The notes under the pieces were generated by a model that saw nothing but the letters and a program-made list of their open reading frames with translations, was not told where the DNA came from and searched no databases. The position numbers and the translations under genes were made by a program. Below, in pieces: positions 1-6,453 of a DNA stretch of 10,170 nucleotides. How positions within the stretch are numbered: position 1 is the first letter of the stretch; the number at the start of each line of letters is the position of its first letter. The stretch spans positions 1 through 10,170 of the forward strand of contig CBFHIO010000039.1 of the NCBI GenBank assembly GCA_965656035.1, written 5' to 3'. This DNA comes from SCGC-AAA076-P13 sp965656035. Lineage in GTDB: Bacteria > Pseudomonadota > Gammaproteobacteria > Magnimaribacterales > D2472.

Positions 1-995
1 CCCTTTTTTATATCTATTGTCTTGTGTCTAACCCTGTTCCCATTAATATCCTTAATCTCTAGATCAATAATTTTTTTATTAGTGTTGATTGTAATAAGCC
101 CATAATTCTCTTCGGAAAACATCTCGCCTAACATATATCTATCTACCTCTTTAGGTCTTCCAAAAATTGATGAAATAGTTTTATTTAATGACGATGATGT
201 AATTTCATAAATATTCTCATCATTGTATATGGCACCTTGGTGGCGGTCTCCAGAAATTACAAGGACAGGGCGTGACTGAGATTTTAATAACTTTTTAAGC
301 TTTAAATGATCTGAGGGAAAGTTTGACCATTTTTCAAACCTATGTTCTGTTGGCAGCAATTGTATTGAGGTTGCAATTATTATTATATCTGATTTAATTT
401 TCATCACCTCTTTAAACCAAGACCATTGCTCATCGCCTAATATTGTTGCATTTAATTCCTCGTTTTTAAGATAAACTGGTTTAATGCCCTCTGTTTTTTT
501 TAAATCAGATCTAAAGTATCGAGTGTCAAGCAGGATTAGGTTAATTTTAAAATTATCAATGTTTATTATTTGATTTGTATAGATACCTTCTCTTTTATGC
601 CTAACATCATCAATTGGAATTTTCCAGAAGTCTAAATATAATTTTTGCGCTTCTTGTTTCAGTGGATATGATGCACCTCCATCATTTTCACCAAAATCAT
701 GGTCATCCCATATTACTTCAACATTTTTCTTGAATAGCCATGAGGGAATCATTTCTGCTTGAAGTTTATATGCTTCATGCATTTTGTTTAGTTCTCCAGA
801 AGGAACATCTCCGTACACGTTGTCACCTAGGAATATAAACGAATCAACATCTTCCTTAAAAACTGAATTCCAAATTGGCTGAGGATCTTCTTGATCAAGA
901 CATGATCCAAAAGCAATCTTATAGTTTTCTGCTGTGATAAAATTGCTTAATATTAACGATAAAAAAAAGGTAGATAAATTTAATTTTTCTTTCAT
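1..995 (-). CDS. PhoD-like alkaline phosphatase / phosphodiesterase, secreted (3' end outside window)
   Basis: The frame is open from an ATG at 995 to the left edge: 331 codons with no stop, so the C-terminus is missing, probably by little. Residues 1-22 form a signal peptide (charged start, hydrophobic core, cleavage near ITA-EN), which points to the periplasm or outside. PhoD-family metallophosphatase motifs appear in order: GSC with Cys32, GDNVYGD with Asp58 and Tyr61, WDDHDFGEND at 96-105, LDTR at 156-159, LGDEQW at 187-191, a SIQLLPTEH...EKWSNFP block at 210-227, and ISGDRHQG at 248-254. These match the Fe/Ca-dependent phosphodiesterase/phosphomonoesterase fold, which releases phosphate from organic esters. 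The metal-binding residues look intact. phoB/phoR lies about 5.5 kb away, which suggests phosphate-starvation control, but no clear Pho box was found upstream. An extended -10 lies only 6 nt before the ATG. Exact substrate is unknown. Confidence 0.9.
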   Translation of the reverse strand, partial: MKEKLNLSTFFLSLILSNFITAENYKIAFGSCLDQEDPQPIWNSVFKEDVDSFIFLGDNVYGDVPSGELNKMHEAYKLQAEMIPSWLFKKNVEVIWDDHDFGENDGGASYPLKQEAQKLYLDFWKIPIDDVRHKREGIYTNQIINIDNFKINLILLDTRYFRSDLKKTEGIKPVYLKNEELNATILGDEQWSWFKEVMKIKSDIIIIATSIQLLPTEHRFEKWSNFPSDHLKLKKLLKSQSRPVLVISGDRHQGAIYNDENIYEITSSSLNKTISSIFGRPKEVDRYMLGEMFSEENYGLITINTNKKIIDLEIKDINGNRVRHKTIDIKK

Positions 996-1001
996 TAAAA
1001 A

Positions 1002-1010
1002 ATTATACCA
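1002..1010 (-). promoter_or_regulatory. Extended -10 promoter of the PhoD-like gene
   Basis: Read on the minus strand this is TGGTATAAT, a perfect extended -10 (TGnTATAAT). Its last base lies 6 nt before the ATG at 995, so the expected transcription start falls on or next to the start codon. That implies a leaderless or nearly leaderless mRNA. No good -35 is present at 16-18 bp spacing, which is tolerable for an extended -10 or an activator-dependent promoter. Confidence 0.6.
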
Positions 1011-1018
1011 ATACAAAC

Positions 1019-1069
1019 GTGATTAAAGCTTTAAACTCATTATTAAATTTATCTCAGCTTGCGGTATAA
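1019..1069 (+). other. Candidate leader in a second frame with AAATTTA slippery heptamer
   Basis: A GTG at 1019 opens a short frame that ends at TAA 1067-1069. Inside it, A-AAT-TTA at 1045-1051 has the X-XXY-YYZ layout of a -1 frameshift site, in the correct phase. A -1 slip there joins this frame to the long downstream frame and gives a lipoprotein-like leader, MIKALNSLLNLISAC, with lipobox ISAC at Cys codon 1060. There is no Shine-Dalgarno before the GTG and no convincing stimulatory structure. A mutation, an assembly error or a non-standard start would explain the same facts. Confidence 0.3.
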
Positions 1070-1752
1070 GAGATTCTGAAAATGAAATTAAATTAAGCTC
1101 CCTAATTGAACCTGATTTTACCTACACGCAAGATTTATTTAAGTGTAGTTTAAATAAGAACCAGTCTTTAATAAGTTTAGAAACCTTCTTTTCAAAAAAT
1201 ATTGCAAAATATGAAACTCTTGCTAAAGAAGAGAACTTGGAGCTCTCAATATTTTTCCCAGAAAATAATTTCAATATAACTAATTTTATTATTTCTATAA
1301 TATCCAATAAAAACCCTATCGGCATTAAGAAGTTTATTGATTCTATTAATGAAGATAGCTTTGATAAAGTAGCCTCTTGCTCATTTGCTATTTATCAAAA
1401 TAGAGGGGTTAATTTTCTTGAGCCTATAAATAATACTGATTTGTATACTAACTTAGAAATTTTAAATTGTAAGTTCAATACTGACTATAATTTTGGAACT
1501 TTTGAAATATCTATTAATAATTTTATAAATAGTCTTAGAACAATAGAGTTACCATATTCGATTAGTTATCTAGAAGATAACTCATCAAATGATGGTTTTA
1601 TATGGATAAATTATTACTACACAGACGAATATAAAAAAATACTTTCAGATAGTTGGATAGGTGACAGCATCTCTCTGGAGATACAAAAAGAATTTTCTAA
1701 GAATGCAACTTGCATTGAGTCTAGCAAATACAAATCTTTTAGGCTGATCTAA
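1027..1752 (+). CDS. Hypothetical secreted/lipoprotein with two tandem domain copies; start unresolved
   Basis: I do not recognise this family with certainty. The frame is open from 1027 (after TAA 1024-1026) to TAA 1750-1752. It has no ATG; the first ordinary start in frame is TTG at 1237, which would cut away the first Cys-containing block. The frame before 1237 reads like coding sequence and encodes ...FKLIIKFISACG, with a lipobox-like ISAC, so the true N-terminus is probably near 1019-1060. The protein is an internal duplication: YTxxL...C (Tyr 1123, Cys 1144) recurs at Tyr 1444, Cys 1468; SI...FII (1246, 1285) recurs as SI...FIW (1558, 1597); a second Cys (1378) recurs at 1711. It vaguely resembles secreted alpha/beta-domain hypotheticals of marine proteobacteria; this is recollection only. 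It is divergent from the PhoD-like gene and may share its promoter region. The lack of a proper start could mean frameshift or decay. Confidence 0.6.
   Translation, partial: SFKLIIKFISACGIRDSENEIKLSSLIEPDFTYTQDLFKCSLNKNQSLISLETFFSKNIAKYETLAKEENLELSIFFPENNFNITNFIISIISNKNPIGIKKFIDSINEDSFDKVASCSFAIYQNRGVNFLEPINNTDLYTNLEILNCKFNTDYNFGTFEISINNFINSLRTIELPYSISYLEDNSSNDGFIWINYYYTDEYKKILSDSWIGDSISLEIQKEFSKNATCIESSKYKSFRLI
1123..1440 (+). repeat. Protein-level repeat unit 1 of the hypothetical protein
   Basis: This is the first of two diverged copies within the gene. Landmarks are Tyr 1123, Cys 1144, Ser-Ile 1246-1251, Phe-Ile-Ile 1285-1293 and Cys 1378. Each recurs 312-333 nt later in the same order (104-111 codons). 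The similarity is visible in protein and not in DNA, so the duplication is old. Confidence 0.55.
1441..1749 (+). repeat. Protein-level repeat unit 2 of the hypothetical protein
   Basis: This is the second copy. Landmarks are Tyr 1444, Cys 1468, Ser-Ile 1558-1563, Phe-Ile-Trp 1597-1605 and Cys 1711. It keeps the FIW core better than unit 1 does. The conserved Cys pair in each unit could form a disulfide in the periplasm (inference). Confidence 0.55.
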
Positions 1753-1807
1753 ATGTTATCTGGAATTTTATTTACAAAAAAGGTAGAGAAGTTTGAGTTA
1801 TTTTCAT

Positions 1808-1813
1808 TATAAT
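1808..1813 (+). promoter_or_regulatory. -10 box of tRNA-Gly
   Basis: A perfect TATAAT is followed by a GC-containing discriminator (GTGCG), the type seen at stringently controlled stable-RNA promoters. It predicts a transcription start near 1820, almost at the mature 5' end. No good -35 stands at 16-18 bp; TTGAGT at 1793-1798 is too close. Confidence 0.55.
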
Positions 1814-1821
1814 GTGCGAAG

Positions 1822-1896
1822 GCGGGTATCGTATAATGGCTATTATAAGAGGTTTCCAACCTTTTGATGAGAGTTCGATCCTCTCTACCCGCTCCA
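1822..1896 (+). tRNA. tRNA-Gly (anticodon UCC)
   Basis: The cloverleaf can be drawn by eye. The acceptor GCGGGTA (1822-1828) pairs perfectly with TACCCGC (1886-1892). The anticodon stem AGAGG/CCTTT (1848-1852/1860-1864) encloses loop TTTCCAA with anticodon TCC at 1855-1857. The T-stem GAGAG/CTCTC (1869-1873/1881-1885) encloses loop TTCGATC. The discriminator is T1893 and CCA is encoded at 1894-1896. The D-arm reads GTATAATGGCTATTAT with one poor pair, like enterobacterial glycine tRNAs of this type. It decodes GGA and GGG. It is a single tRNA gene with its own -10 box and terminator. Confidence 0.96.
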
Positions 1897-1917
1897 TTTA
1901 AAAATATGTAAAAAAGT

Positions 1918-1945
1918 AAAAAGCAGGCACTAGAACCTGCTTTTT
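1918..1945. terminator. Bidirectional intrinsic terminator
   Basis: AAAAAGCAGG (1918-1927) pairs with CCTGCTTTTT (1936-1945) around an 8-nt loop. This gives a 10-bp stem with an A tract on one side and a T tract on the other, so it can terminate both ways. It closes the tRNA-Gly transcript on the plus strand and the ggt-pilD operon on the minus strand. Confidence 0.85.
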
Positions 1946-1946
1946 A

Positions 1947-1990
1947 AAGACCTAGGGGATTTTGAATTAAAGAGGATATTCAAAGGTCTT
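1947..1990. repeat. Bulged inverted repeat between pilD and the terminator
   Basis: AAGACC (1947-1952) pairs with GGTCTT (1985-1990), and TTTGAAT (1961-1967) pairs with ATTCAAA (1978-1984). The two arms are contiguous on one side and separated by an 8-nt bulge on the other. It lies just past the pilD stop and would be transcribed as its 3' UTR. It has no T run of its own. It may stabilise the mRNA end or be chance. Confidence 0.35.
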
Positions 1991-1992
1991 AC

Positions 1993-2799
1993 TTATAAGA
2001 CCGACCCAAATACAAAAAGTTCAAAAAAATTTGCCAATAAATAAATACCGAATCCAACTATTAGTCCTGAACCTAAAGGAAGCTCAGCACTTGTATTTAA
2101 TTTACAAACTAGAGCAAGTAATAATGTTGAAATTGAACCAATAAAAAGAATTGGTGCCAAAGCGAACGGACCAATCAAGGAGCCTATACCTCCAAGTAAT
2201 AAAAAATCACCGCCACCAATACCATCTCTTTTTTTAAAAAATTTATAACAGAAATTAATAAACCATAAAATAAAATAACCACCAATGAACCCATAAATAG
2301 ATAGAACGAATTGAGATAAATCGAATATCCCAAACGATTCAATATGAAATATAGAACCATTAAAGGCAATAGAAAAACCAATGACACTAATTAAAATATT
2401 TAGATAAAATGGTAAAAATAATTTTTGAATGTCACACTCAAAAAGAATGTAAAAAATTGAAAATAAAAGATAAATCAAGGCAAACGTTAGATTTATACCA
2501 AAATTTATATATAAAAAAAGACCTACAAACAGATGAACTAGCTCAAGAAGCGGATACTTATATGAAATTTTTTCTTTGCAATTAATACAACTTCCTTTTT
2601 GCAATAAGTATCCTACTAATGGAATTAAGTGAAGAAAAGAAATGGTTTTTTTACATTTTGGACAATGAGATCTGGGTAAAAATAAATTAATATTTGATTT
2701 CAAAAATTCAATTGAAATGAGTCTATAAATTACAACAGAGCTGAAACTGCCAATAGATAGAAAAAAGGGAATTAATAAAATTAAAGATGCTAATTCCAT
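1993..2799 (-). CDS. pilD: Prepilin peptidase / N-methyltransferase (PilD, type IV leader peptidase)
   Basis: This 268-residue polytopic inner-membrane aspartic protease cleaves the leader of type IV prepilins and type II secretion pseudopilins, and in this family also N-methylates the new N-terminus. The N-terminal part has SFSSVVIYRL (18-27) followed by two zinc CxxC pairs, Cys46/49 and Cys71/74, then YPLLEL. This is the full-length bifunctional form. The catalytic aspartates are visible: Asp123 in the D-(6 residues)-P block (P130) and Asp198 in GGGDF. The usual Lys after GGDF is Leu here. The late LPLGSGL matches the family's LPFGP block. About seven to eight hydrophobic segments follow. 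It is the last gene of an operon with ggt and a microprotein, 11 nt after the latter, with no Shine-Dalgarno. It is usually found beside pilB/pilC, which are not seen here. Confidence 0.93.
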   Translation of the reverse strand: MELASLILLIPFFLSIGSFSSVVIYRLISIEFLKSNINLFLPRSHCPKCKKTISFLHLIPLVGYLLQKGSCINCKEKISYKYPLLELVHLFVGLFLYINFGINLTFALIYLLFSIFYILFECDIQKLFLPFYLNILISVIGFSIAFNGSIFHIESFGIFDLSQFVLSIYGFIGGYFILWFINFCYKFFKKRDGIGGGDFLLLGGIGSLIGPFALAPILFIGSISTLLLALVCKLNTSAELPLGSGLIVGFGIYLLANFFELFVFGSVL

Positions 2800-2810
2800 T
2801 AATAAGAAGT

Positions 2811-2897
2811 TTATTTTCTAGTAATTCGAAAACAAATTAATAGCAAAATAAGAGCAGGTACAGCATATACGGCTATGATCATAAGTTTATCAGTCAT
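2811..2897 (-). CDS. 28-residue single-pass membrane microprotein
   Basis: I find no named family. The ATG at 2897 overlaps the ggt stop by 8 nt (TGA at 2892-2890) in another frame and runs to TAA at 2813-2811. An AGGAGA (2908-2903) sits 5 nt before the ATG, the best ribosome site in this operon. The peptide starts MTDK, then has about 19 mostly hydrophobic residues (5-23, including one Pro and one Cys), and ends RITRK. The positive tail predicts N-out, C-in topology. The next gene, pilD, begins 11 nt after its stop. The layout suggests translational coupling to ggt and possible help to pilD translation. Function is unknown; partners could be PilD or another membrane protein (inference). Coincidence is possible at this length, but ribosome site, overlap and composition agree. 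Confidence 0.72.
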   Translation of the reverse strand: MTDKLMIIAVYAVPALILLLICFRITRK

Positions 2898-4671
2898 TAA
2901 TATCTCCTGAGGCAAAGGCATCGGGTCTTCTAAAGTCCCCATAACCATAAAAAATATCATTTTTTTTCATAATAAGCTGGAGACATGTTGCAGGATTGAT
3001 AACTTTAACATTGTAATTTAACTTAGTAAGTTCATTTTTAATATCGTCGTTCAGCGAAAACTCAATTTGCAAGATGTCTGGTTGCCATTGATGATGAATT
3101 CTTTTTGCTTTATTGGCTTCTTTTAAATCCATTTCAAAATCTATTATATTTAATATTGATTGAAGAACAGCAGAGATTATTCTTGACCCACCCGGACTTC
3201 CAGTAGTAAAAAATAATTGATCATTTTTCATAACAATTGTTGGCGTCATCGAGCTGAGCGGTCTTTTTTTGGGTTGAATTTCATTAGCTTTTGATCCAAG
3301 TAGGCCAAATTGATTTGGAATACCAGGAGCTGCTGAAAAATCATCCATTTCATTATTCATCAATATTCCAGTTCCCTCAATTATTACTCCTGATCCAAAA
3401 GTTGAGTTTAATGTATAGGTCGAAGACACAACGTTTCCATTTCTATCAGCAACTGAAAAATGAGTAGTTTCAATACTTTCATTATCTTTAAATGAACCTG
3501 GTAATATTTTTGATGAGGGGATTGATTCACCAAGTTTTATTTGGTTTTTGATAGTTGCTGCATATTGTTTATTAGTTATTTCTGAAACAGGAACATCAAA
3601 AAAATCTGGATCACCTAAATGTTTTGATCTGTCGGCATATGCATACTTCATAACTTCAGCTAACAGATTTATGTATTCGGGAGTATTGTGTCCTAATTCT
3701 TGAAGGTCATAATTTTCTAGGATATTAAGCATTTGAATAACATGAACTCCGCCTGATGATGGTGGACCCATAGTAATTATTTTATTATTTCGATAATCAG
3801 ATATAAGTGGTTTGCGCCATTGTGGTTTATATGCCTCTAAGTCATTCTGAGTTATCAATCCTCCGTTTTTTTGCATTTGAGATGCAATATTTTGAGCTAC
3901 TTCACCCTTGTAGAACCCGTCTTTGCCTTTTTTGGCAATAATTTTTAAAGTATTTGCTAAATCTTTTTGTATTAGGGTGCTGCCTGTAAAATCAGGATTA
4001 TGTTTCATGAAAATATTTTTTGTTGGCGCAAAGTATGATAATTTTTCTTTATATTTTGTTAATATATCTCCCATATATGGAGTAATTTCAAAACCATTTT
4101 CAGCATAAAAAATTGCATCTTCAAGCAACAACTCCCAATCTAAGGAACCAAATTTTTGATGAACTTCCCAAAAGCCAGCTACTGTTCCAGGAACACCACT
4201 TGCCAGATATCCAAATGTAGATAATTTTTTATCATTAAATGAGCCATCTTCTTTTAAATACATACTGGTAAATGATTTAGCTGGAGCCATTTCTCTAAAA
4301 TCTATAGAGTAGTTTTGATTAGTGGGTGAGTCATGCATGACCATAAATCCTCCGCCACCAATGTTTCCAGCTCTAGGTAATACAACCGCCAGTGTGAAGC
4401 CTACAGCAATAGCTGCATCATAAGCATTTCCACCCTTATTAAGTATTTTTTCTCCAACTTTTGTAGCGATAAAATGTTGAGTAGTAACCATTCCATTTTT
4501 ACTTTCTGAAATTTGTTTTTGGGCTGGAATATATTTTGACGGATTCACGGTGCCAATGGGTTGAAAATCTTTGGCAGATAAATCTACACATAGCGAGTAC
4601 ATAAAAAAGCATGCCAAATGTAATAACTTCAATTGCTTGAACCGCATTTTTAATCTTAGACTTTTTATCAT
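2890..4671 (-). CDS. ggt: Gamma-glutamyltranspeptidase (glutathione hydrolase), periplasmic
   Basis: This N-terminal nucleophile hydrolase self-cleaves into two subunits and hydrolyses or transfers the gamma-glutamyl group of glutathione and related peptides. Its length of 593 is normal for the family. Family landmarks are GGNAYDAAIA (80-89), GNIGGGGFM (102-110), DFREMAP with Arg126 binding the substrate carboxylate, ESIETTHFSV with Thr402 as self-cleavage nucleophile, NNEMDDF (439-445), PLSSMTPT (471-478) and GSPGGSRI (491-498). All key residues are present. A signal peptide precedes ...SAKDF. Met9 (codon at 4647) may be the real start, since it gives a more typical leader than the upstream MIKSLRLK. 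It is the first gene of a minus-strand operon with a microprotein and pilD, and is divergent from the acyl-CoA synthetase. Probable role: recovering amino acids and cysteine from exported or environmental glutathione. Confidence 0.95.
   Translation of the reverse strand: MIKSLRLKMRFKQLKLLHLACFFMYSLCVDLSAKDFQPIGTVNPSKYIPAQKQISESKNGMVTTQHFIATKVGEKILNKGGNAYDAAIAVGFTLAVVLPRAGNIGGGGFMVMHDSPTNQNYSIDFREMAPAKSFTSMYLKEDGSFNDKKLSTFGYLASGVPGTVAGFWEVHQKFGSLDWELLLEDAIFYAENGFEITPYMGDILTKYKEKLSYFAPTKNIFMKHNPDFTGSTLIQKDLANTLKIIAKKGKDGFYKGEVAQNIASQMQKNGGLITQNDLEAYKPQWRKPLISDYRNNKIITMGPPSSGGVHVIQMLNILENYDLQELGHNTPEYINLLAEVMKYAYADRSKHLGDPDFFDVPVSEITNKQYAATIKNQIKLGESIPSSKILPGSFKDNESIETTHFSVADRNGNVVSSTYTLNSTFGSGVIIEGTGILMNNEMDDFSAAPGIPNQFGLLGSKANEIQPKKRPLSSMTPTIVMKNDQLFFTTGSPGGSRIISAVLQSILNIIDFEMDLKEANKAKRIHHQWQPDILQIEFSLNDDIKNELTKLNYNVKVINPATCLQLIMKKNDIFYGYGDFRRPDAFASGDIND
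2903..2908 (-). promoter_or_regulatory. Shine-Dalgarno of the microprotein, inside the end of ggt
   Basis: AGGAGA on the minus strand lies within the last codons of ggt (Ser-Gly-Asp), 5 nt from the ATG at 2897. It decides the start of the microprotein and supports coupled translation. Confidence 0.7.
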
Positions 4672-4683
4672 ATTTGTTCTATA

Positions 4684-4689
4684 AATATA
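4684..4689 (-). promoter_or_regulatory. Candidate -10 of the ggt operon
   Basis: On the minus strand this reads TATATT (5 of 6), 12 nt before the ATG at 4671 and 36 nt before the alternative ATG at 4647. A second weaker box, TATAGA (4683-4678), ends 6 nt before the first ATG. No clear -35 is seen. The region is very AT-rich, so the assignment is weak. Confidence 0.3.
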
Positions 4690-4704
4690 CTAATTAGGAG
4701 GTAT

Positions 4705-4717
4705 AGTTATAATAACT
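4705..4717 (+). promoter_or_regulatory. Palindrome containing a perfect TATAAT, between ggt and the acyl-CoA synthetase
   Basis: AGTTAT-A-ATAACT is a 13-bp palindrome in the middle of the 75-bp divergent spacer. It contains TATAAT on the plus strand (4708-4713), which would start the acyl-CoA synthetase transcript near 4720 with a leader of about 27 nt. A repressor bound here would block that promoter and could affect ggt as well. No regulator gene is adjacent. Confidence 0.45.
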
Positions 4718-4746
4718 TCTTTCGACTTATTATATAAAAATTTATT

Positions 4747-6423
4747 ATGAAAGATTTATATCAAGAAATTTTAGATCAACATACTGCTCCTGGCCAAATG
4801 TTTGAAACTAAAGATGTTATTAACGAAAATGGTGTCACTTTTAAAGAGTACATTAACCTTCCGGATAGTCTCAGAGGCTATTTAGATTTTGCGTTAGTAC
4901 ATGCAGAAAAAGAATGCTTAATTTATGAGGACGAAAGATATACGTATAAAGAGGTTTTTGAAAAAAGTGCTCAAACTGGAAATGCGTTAATTCAGGCTGG
5001 CATTCAGAAGGGTGATAGGGTAGCAATTTGCATGCAAAATAATCCTGAGTTTGTGTATTCTTATTTTGGAATTGTTGGTATTGGGGCTGTATGCGTCCCG
5101 TTAAACTCATGGTGGGTTCCTTCGGAAGTTGTGTATGGCTTAGAGCACTCTGATGCTAAGTTATTGATAGCTGATTCTAAAAGACTACAAGGATTAGAAT
5201 CTTTGCCTAATGTAAAAAAAATAGTGACTAGTTATACTCCAGATTCTTCATTTAAATCTTTTGATGATTTTATTTCTAGCCATGATAAAACATTTCCAGA
5301 GATTGAGATTGGTAGAAATGATCATGCAACCATTTACTACACCTCAGGCTCAACTGGAAAACCCAAAGGAGTTTTATCATCTCAAAAGGCTGTTCTAGCT
5401 ACCATGTTTAGTTGGGCTTGTTTTTCTTCAGTTATGAATCAGGTTGAGGCACAAACTAACCCTAAGGCTGCTGCGATAGTGAGTCCTGAATCAGTAATAC
5501 TGCATTGTGTGCCACTTTTTCATGTTACTGGCAGTCATGCTGGGTTATTAATGTCTGTATTAGTAGGAAGAAAAATAGTTATGATGAAAAAATGGGATGC
5601 TGGACAAGCTCTTCAATTAATAGAGCAAGAAAAAGTTACAGACATAACCGGTGTGCCAACTCAAACCTGGGAGCTTCTAAACCATCCTGAAAGATTAAAT
5701 TATGATTTATCGTCATTAAAGACTTTAGGTGCTGGTGGTGCGCCTAGACCAGCAGAGCATGTAAAACAGTTAGATGAGGAATTTGAAGCTCGACCTGGTA
5801 TTGGCTATGGTTTGTCTGAAACCAATGCTCTTGGAGCCCTTGGAAGTGGAGATGAATATGTCAATCATCCAAATTCAACTGGAAGAGTTGTACCACCTCT
5901 TACAGAAATAAAAATAATTGATGAAAATTGGAATGAATTGCCTGAGGGAGAGGTTGGCGAGGTTGCTATTAAATCTCTTGGTAACATGATTGGTTATTGG
6001 AAAAATCCTGAAGCAACAAAGGAATGCATGAGTGATGATGGTTGGTTTAGATCAGGTGATCTTGGAAAATTTGAAGGTCCCTTTCTATATATCTTAGATA
6101 GGGTTAAAGATATCGTCATTCGTGGTGGTGAGAATATTGCATGCCCAGAAGTCGAGGGGGCAATTTATGAGCATAATGACATATTAGAAGCATGCGTATT
6201 TGGAATTCCAGACGAGAGGCTTGGAGAAATTCTTTGTGCAGCAATTTATTTAAGAGAAGAGTCTAAACTTTCCATTGATGAGCTCCAATCGTTTTTATCA
6301 CAAAAGTTAGCTGCATTTAAAATACCAGTTAATATTAAATTTTATGAACAAAACTTGCCGAGAGTTGGGTCTGGAAAATTTGACAAACCAAAATTAAGAC
6401 ATCAATTTTTAGAAAATTTATAA
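4747..6423 (+). CDS. AMP-forming acyl-CoA synthetase (ANL superfamily, class I adenylate-forming)
   Basis: The enzyme activates a carboxylic acid with ATP to an acyl-adenylate and then makes the CoA thioester. Its 558 residues are normal. Core motifs are the phosphate-binding loop YYTSGSTGKPKGV (197-209), PLFHVTGSH (256-264), the aryl/acyl-site segment TLGAGGAP (326-333), GYGLSETNA (353-361), DGWFRSGDLG with Asp438 contacting ATP ribose, the hinge region DRVKDIVIRGGENI (451-464), and the C-terminal catalytic Lys544 in RVGSGKFDKPKL. All residues for both half-reactions are present. There is no signal peptide, so it is cytoplasmic. Overall it resembles FadD-like fatty-acid or aromatic-acid CoA ligases, but the substrate cannot be read from the sequence. 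It stands alone, divergent from ggt and 69 bp before phoB. The start at 4747 lacks a Shine-Dalgarno, but the conserved frame begins close after it. Confidence 0.93.
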   Translation: MKDLYQEILDQHTAPGQMFETKDVINENGVTFKEYINLPDSLRGYLDFALVHAEKECLIYEDERYTYKEVFEKSAQTGNALIQAGIQKGDRVAICMQNNPEFVYSYFGIVGIGAVCVPLNSWWVPSEVVYGLEHSDAKLLIADSKRLQGLESLPNVKKIVTSYTPDSSFKSFDDFISSHDKTFPEIEIGRNDHATIYYTSGSTGKPKGVLSSQKAVLATMFSWACFSSVMNQVEAQTNPKAAAIVSPESVILHCVPLFHVTGSHAGLLMSVLVGRKIVMMKKWDAGQALQLIEQEKVTDITGVPTQTWELLNHPERLNYDLSSLKTLGAGGAPRPAEHVKQLDEEFEARPGIGYGLSETNALGALGSGDEYVNHPNSTGRVVPPLTEIKIIDENWNELPEGEVGEVAIKSLGNMIGYWKNPEATKECMSDDGWFRSGDLGKFEGPFLYILDRVKDIVIRGGENIACPEVEGAIYEHNDILEACVFGIPDERLGEILCAAIYLREESKLSIDELQSFLSQKLAAFKIPVNIKFYEQNLPRVGSGKFDKPKLRHQFLENL

Positions 6424-6453
6424 TGCAAAAACTTTATCTTTTTAAAAAAAAGA

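Noticed and set aside
1122..1325. Minus-strand open frame opposite the two-domain hypothetical gene
   Set aside because: It runs antisense to a longer frame that shows internal protein repeats. It has no ribosome site and no recognisable product.
1793..1798. TTGAGT as the -35 of the tRNA promoter
   Set aside because: It is only 9 bp from the TATAAT, too close for a sigma-70 promoter.
2184..2387. Second open frame inside pilD on the same strand
   Set aside because: It overlaps the catalytic region of a clear PilD and is hydrophobic only because pilD is.
3923..4108. Plus-strand open frame inside ggt
   Set aside because: It lies antisense within an intact conserved enzyme; no ribosome site or family signal.
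4696..4701. AGGAGG resembling a strong Shine-Dalgarno
   Set aside because: No ATG, GTG or TTG follows at usable distance on the plus strand, and the next gene starts 45 nt later.
4871..5110. Minus-strand frame inside the acyl-CoA synthetase; also a plus-strand frame at 5505-5690
   Set aside because: Both are shadows of an intact gene carrying all its conserved motifs.
6437..6453. TCTTTTT-AAA-AAAAAGA hairpin after the acyl-CoA synthetase as a terminator
   Set aside because: The 7-bp stem has a single G-C pair and no T run follows; it is expected by chance in such AT-rich DNA.
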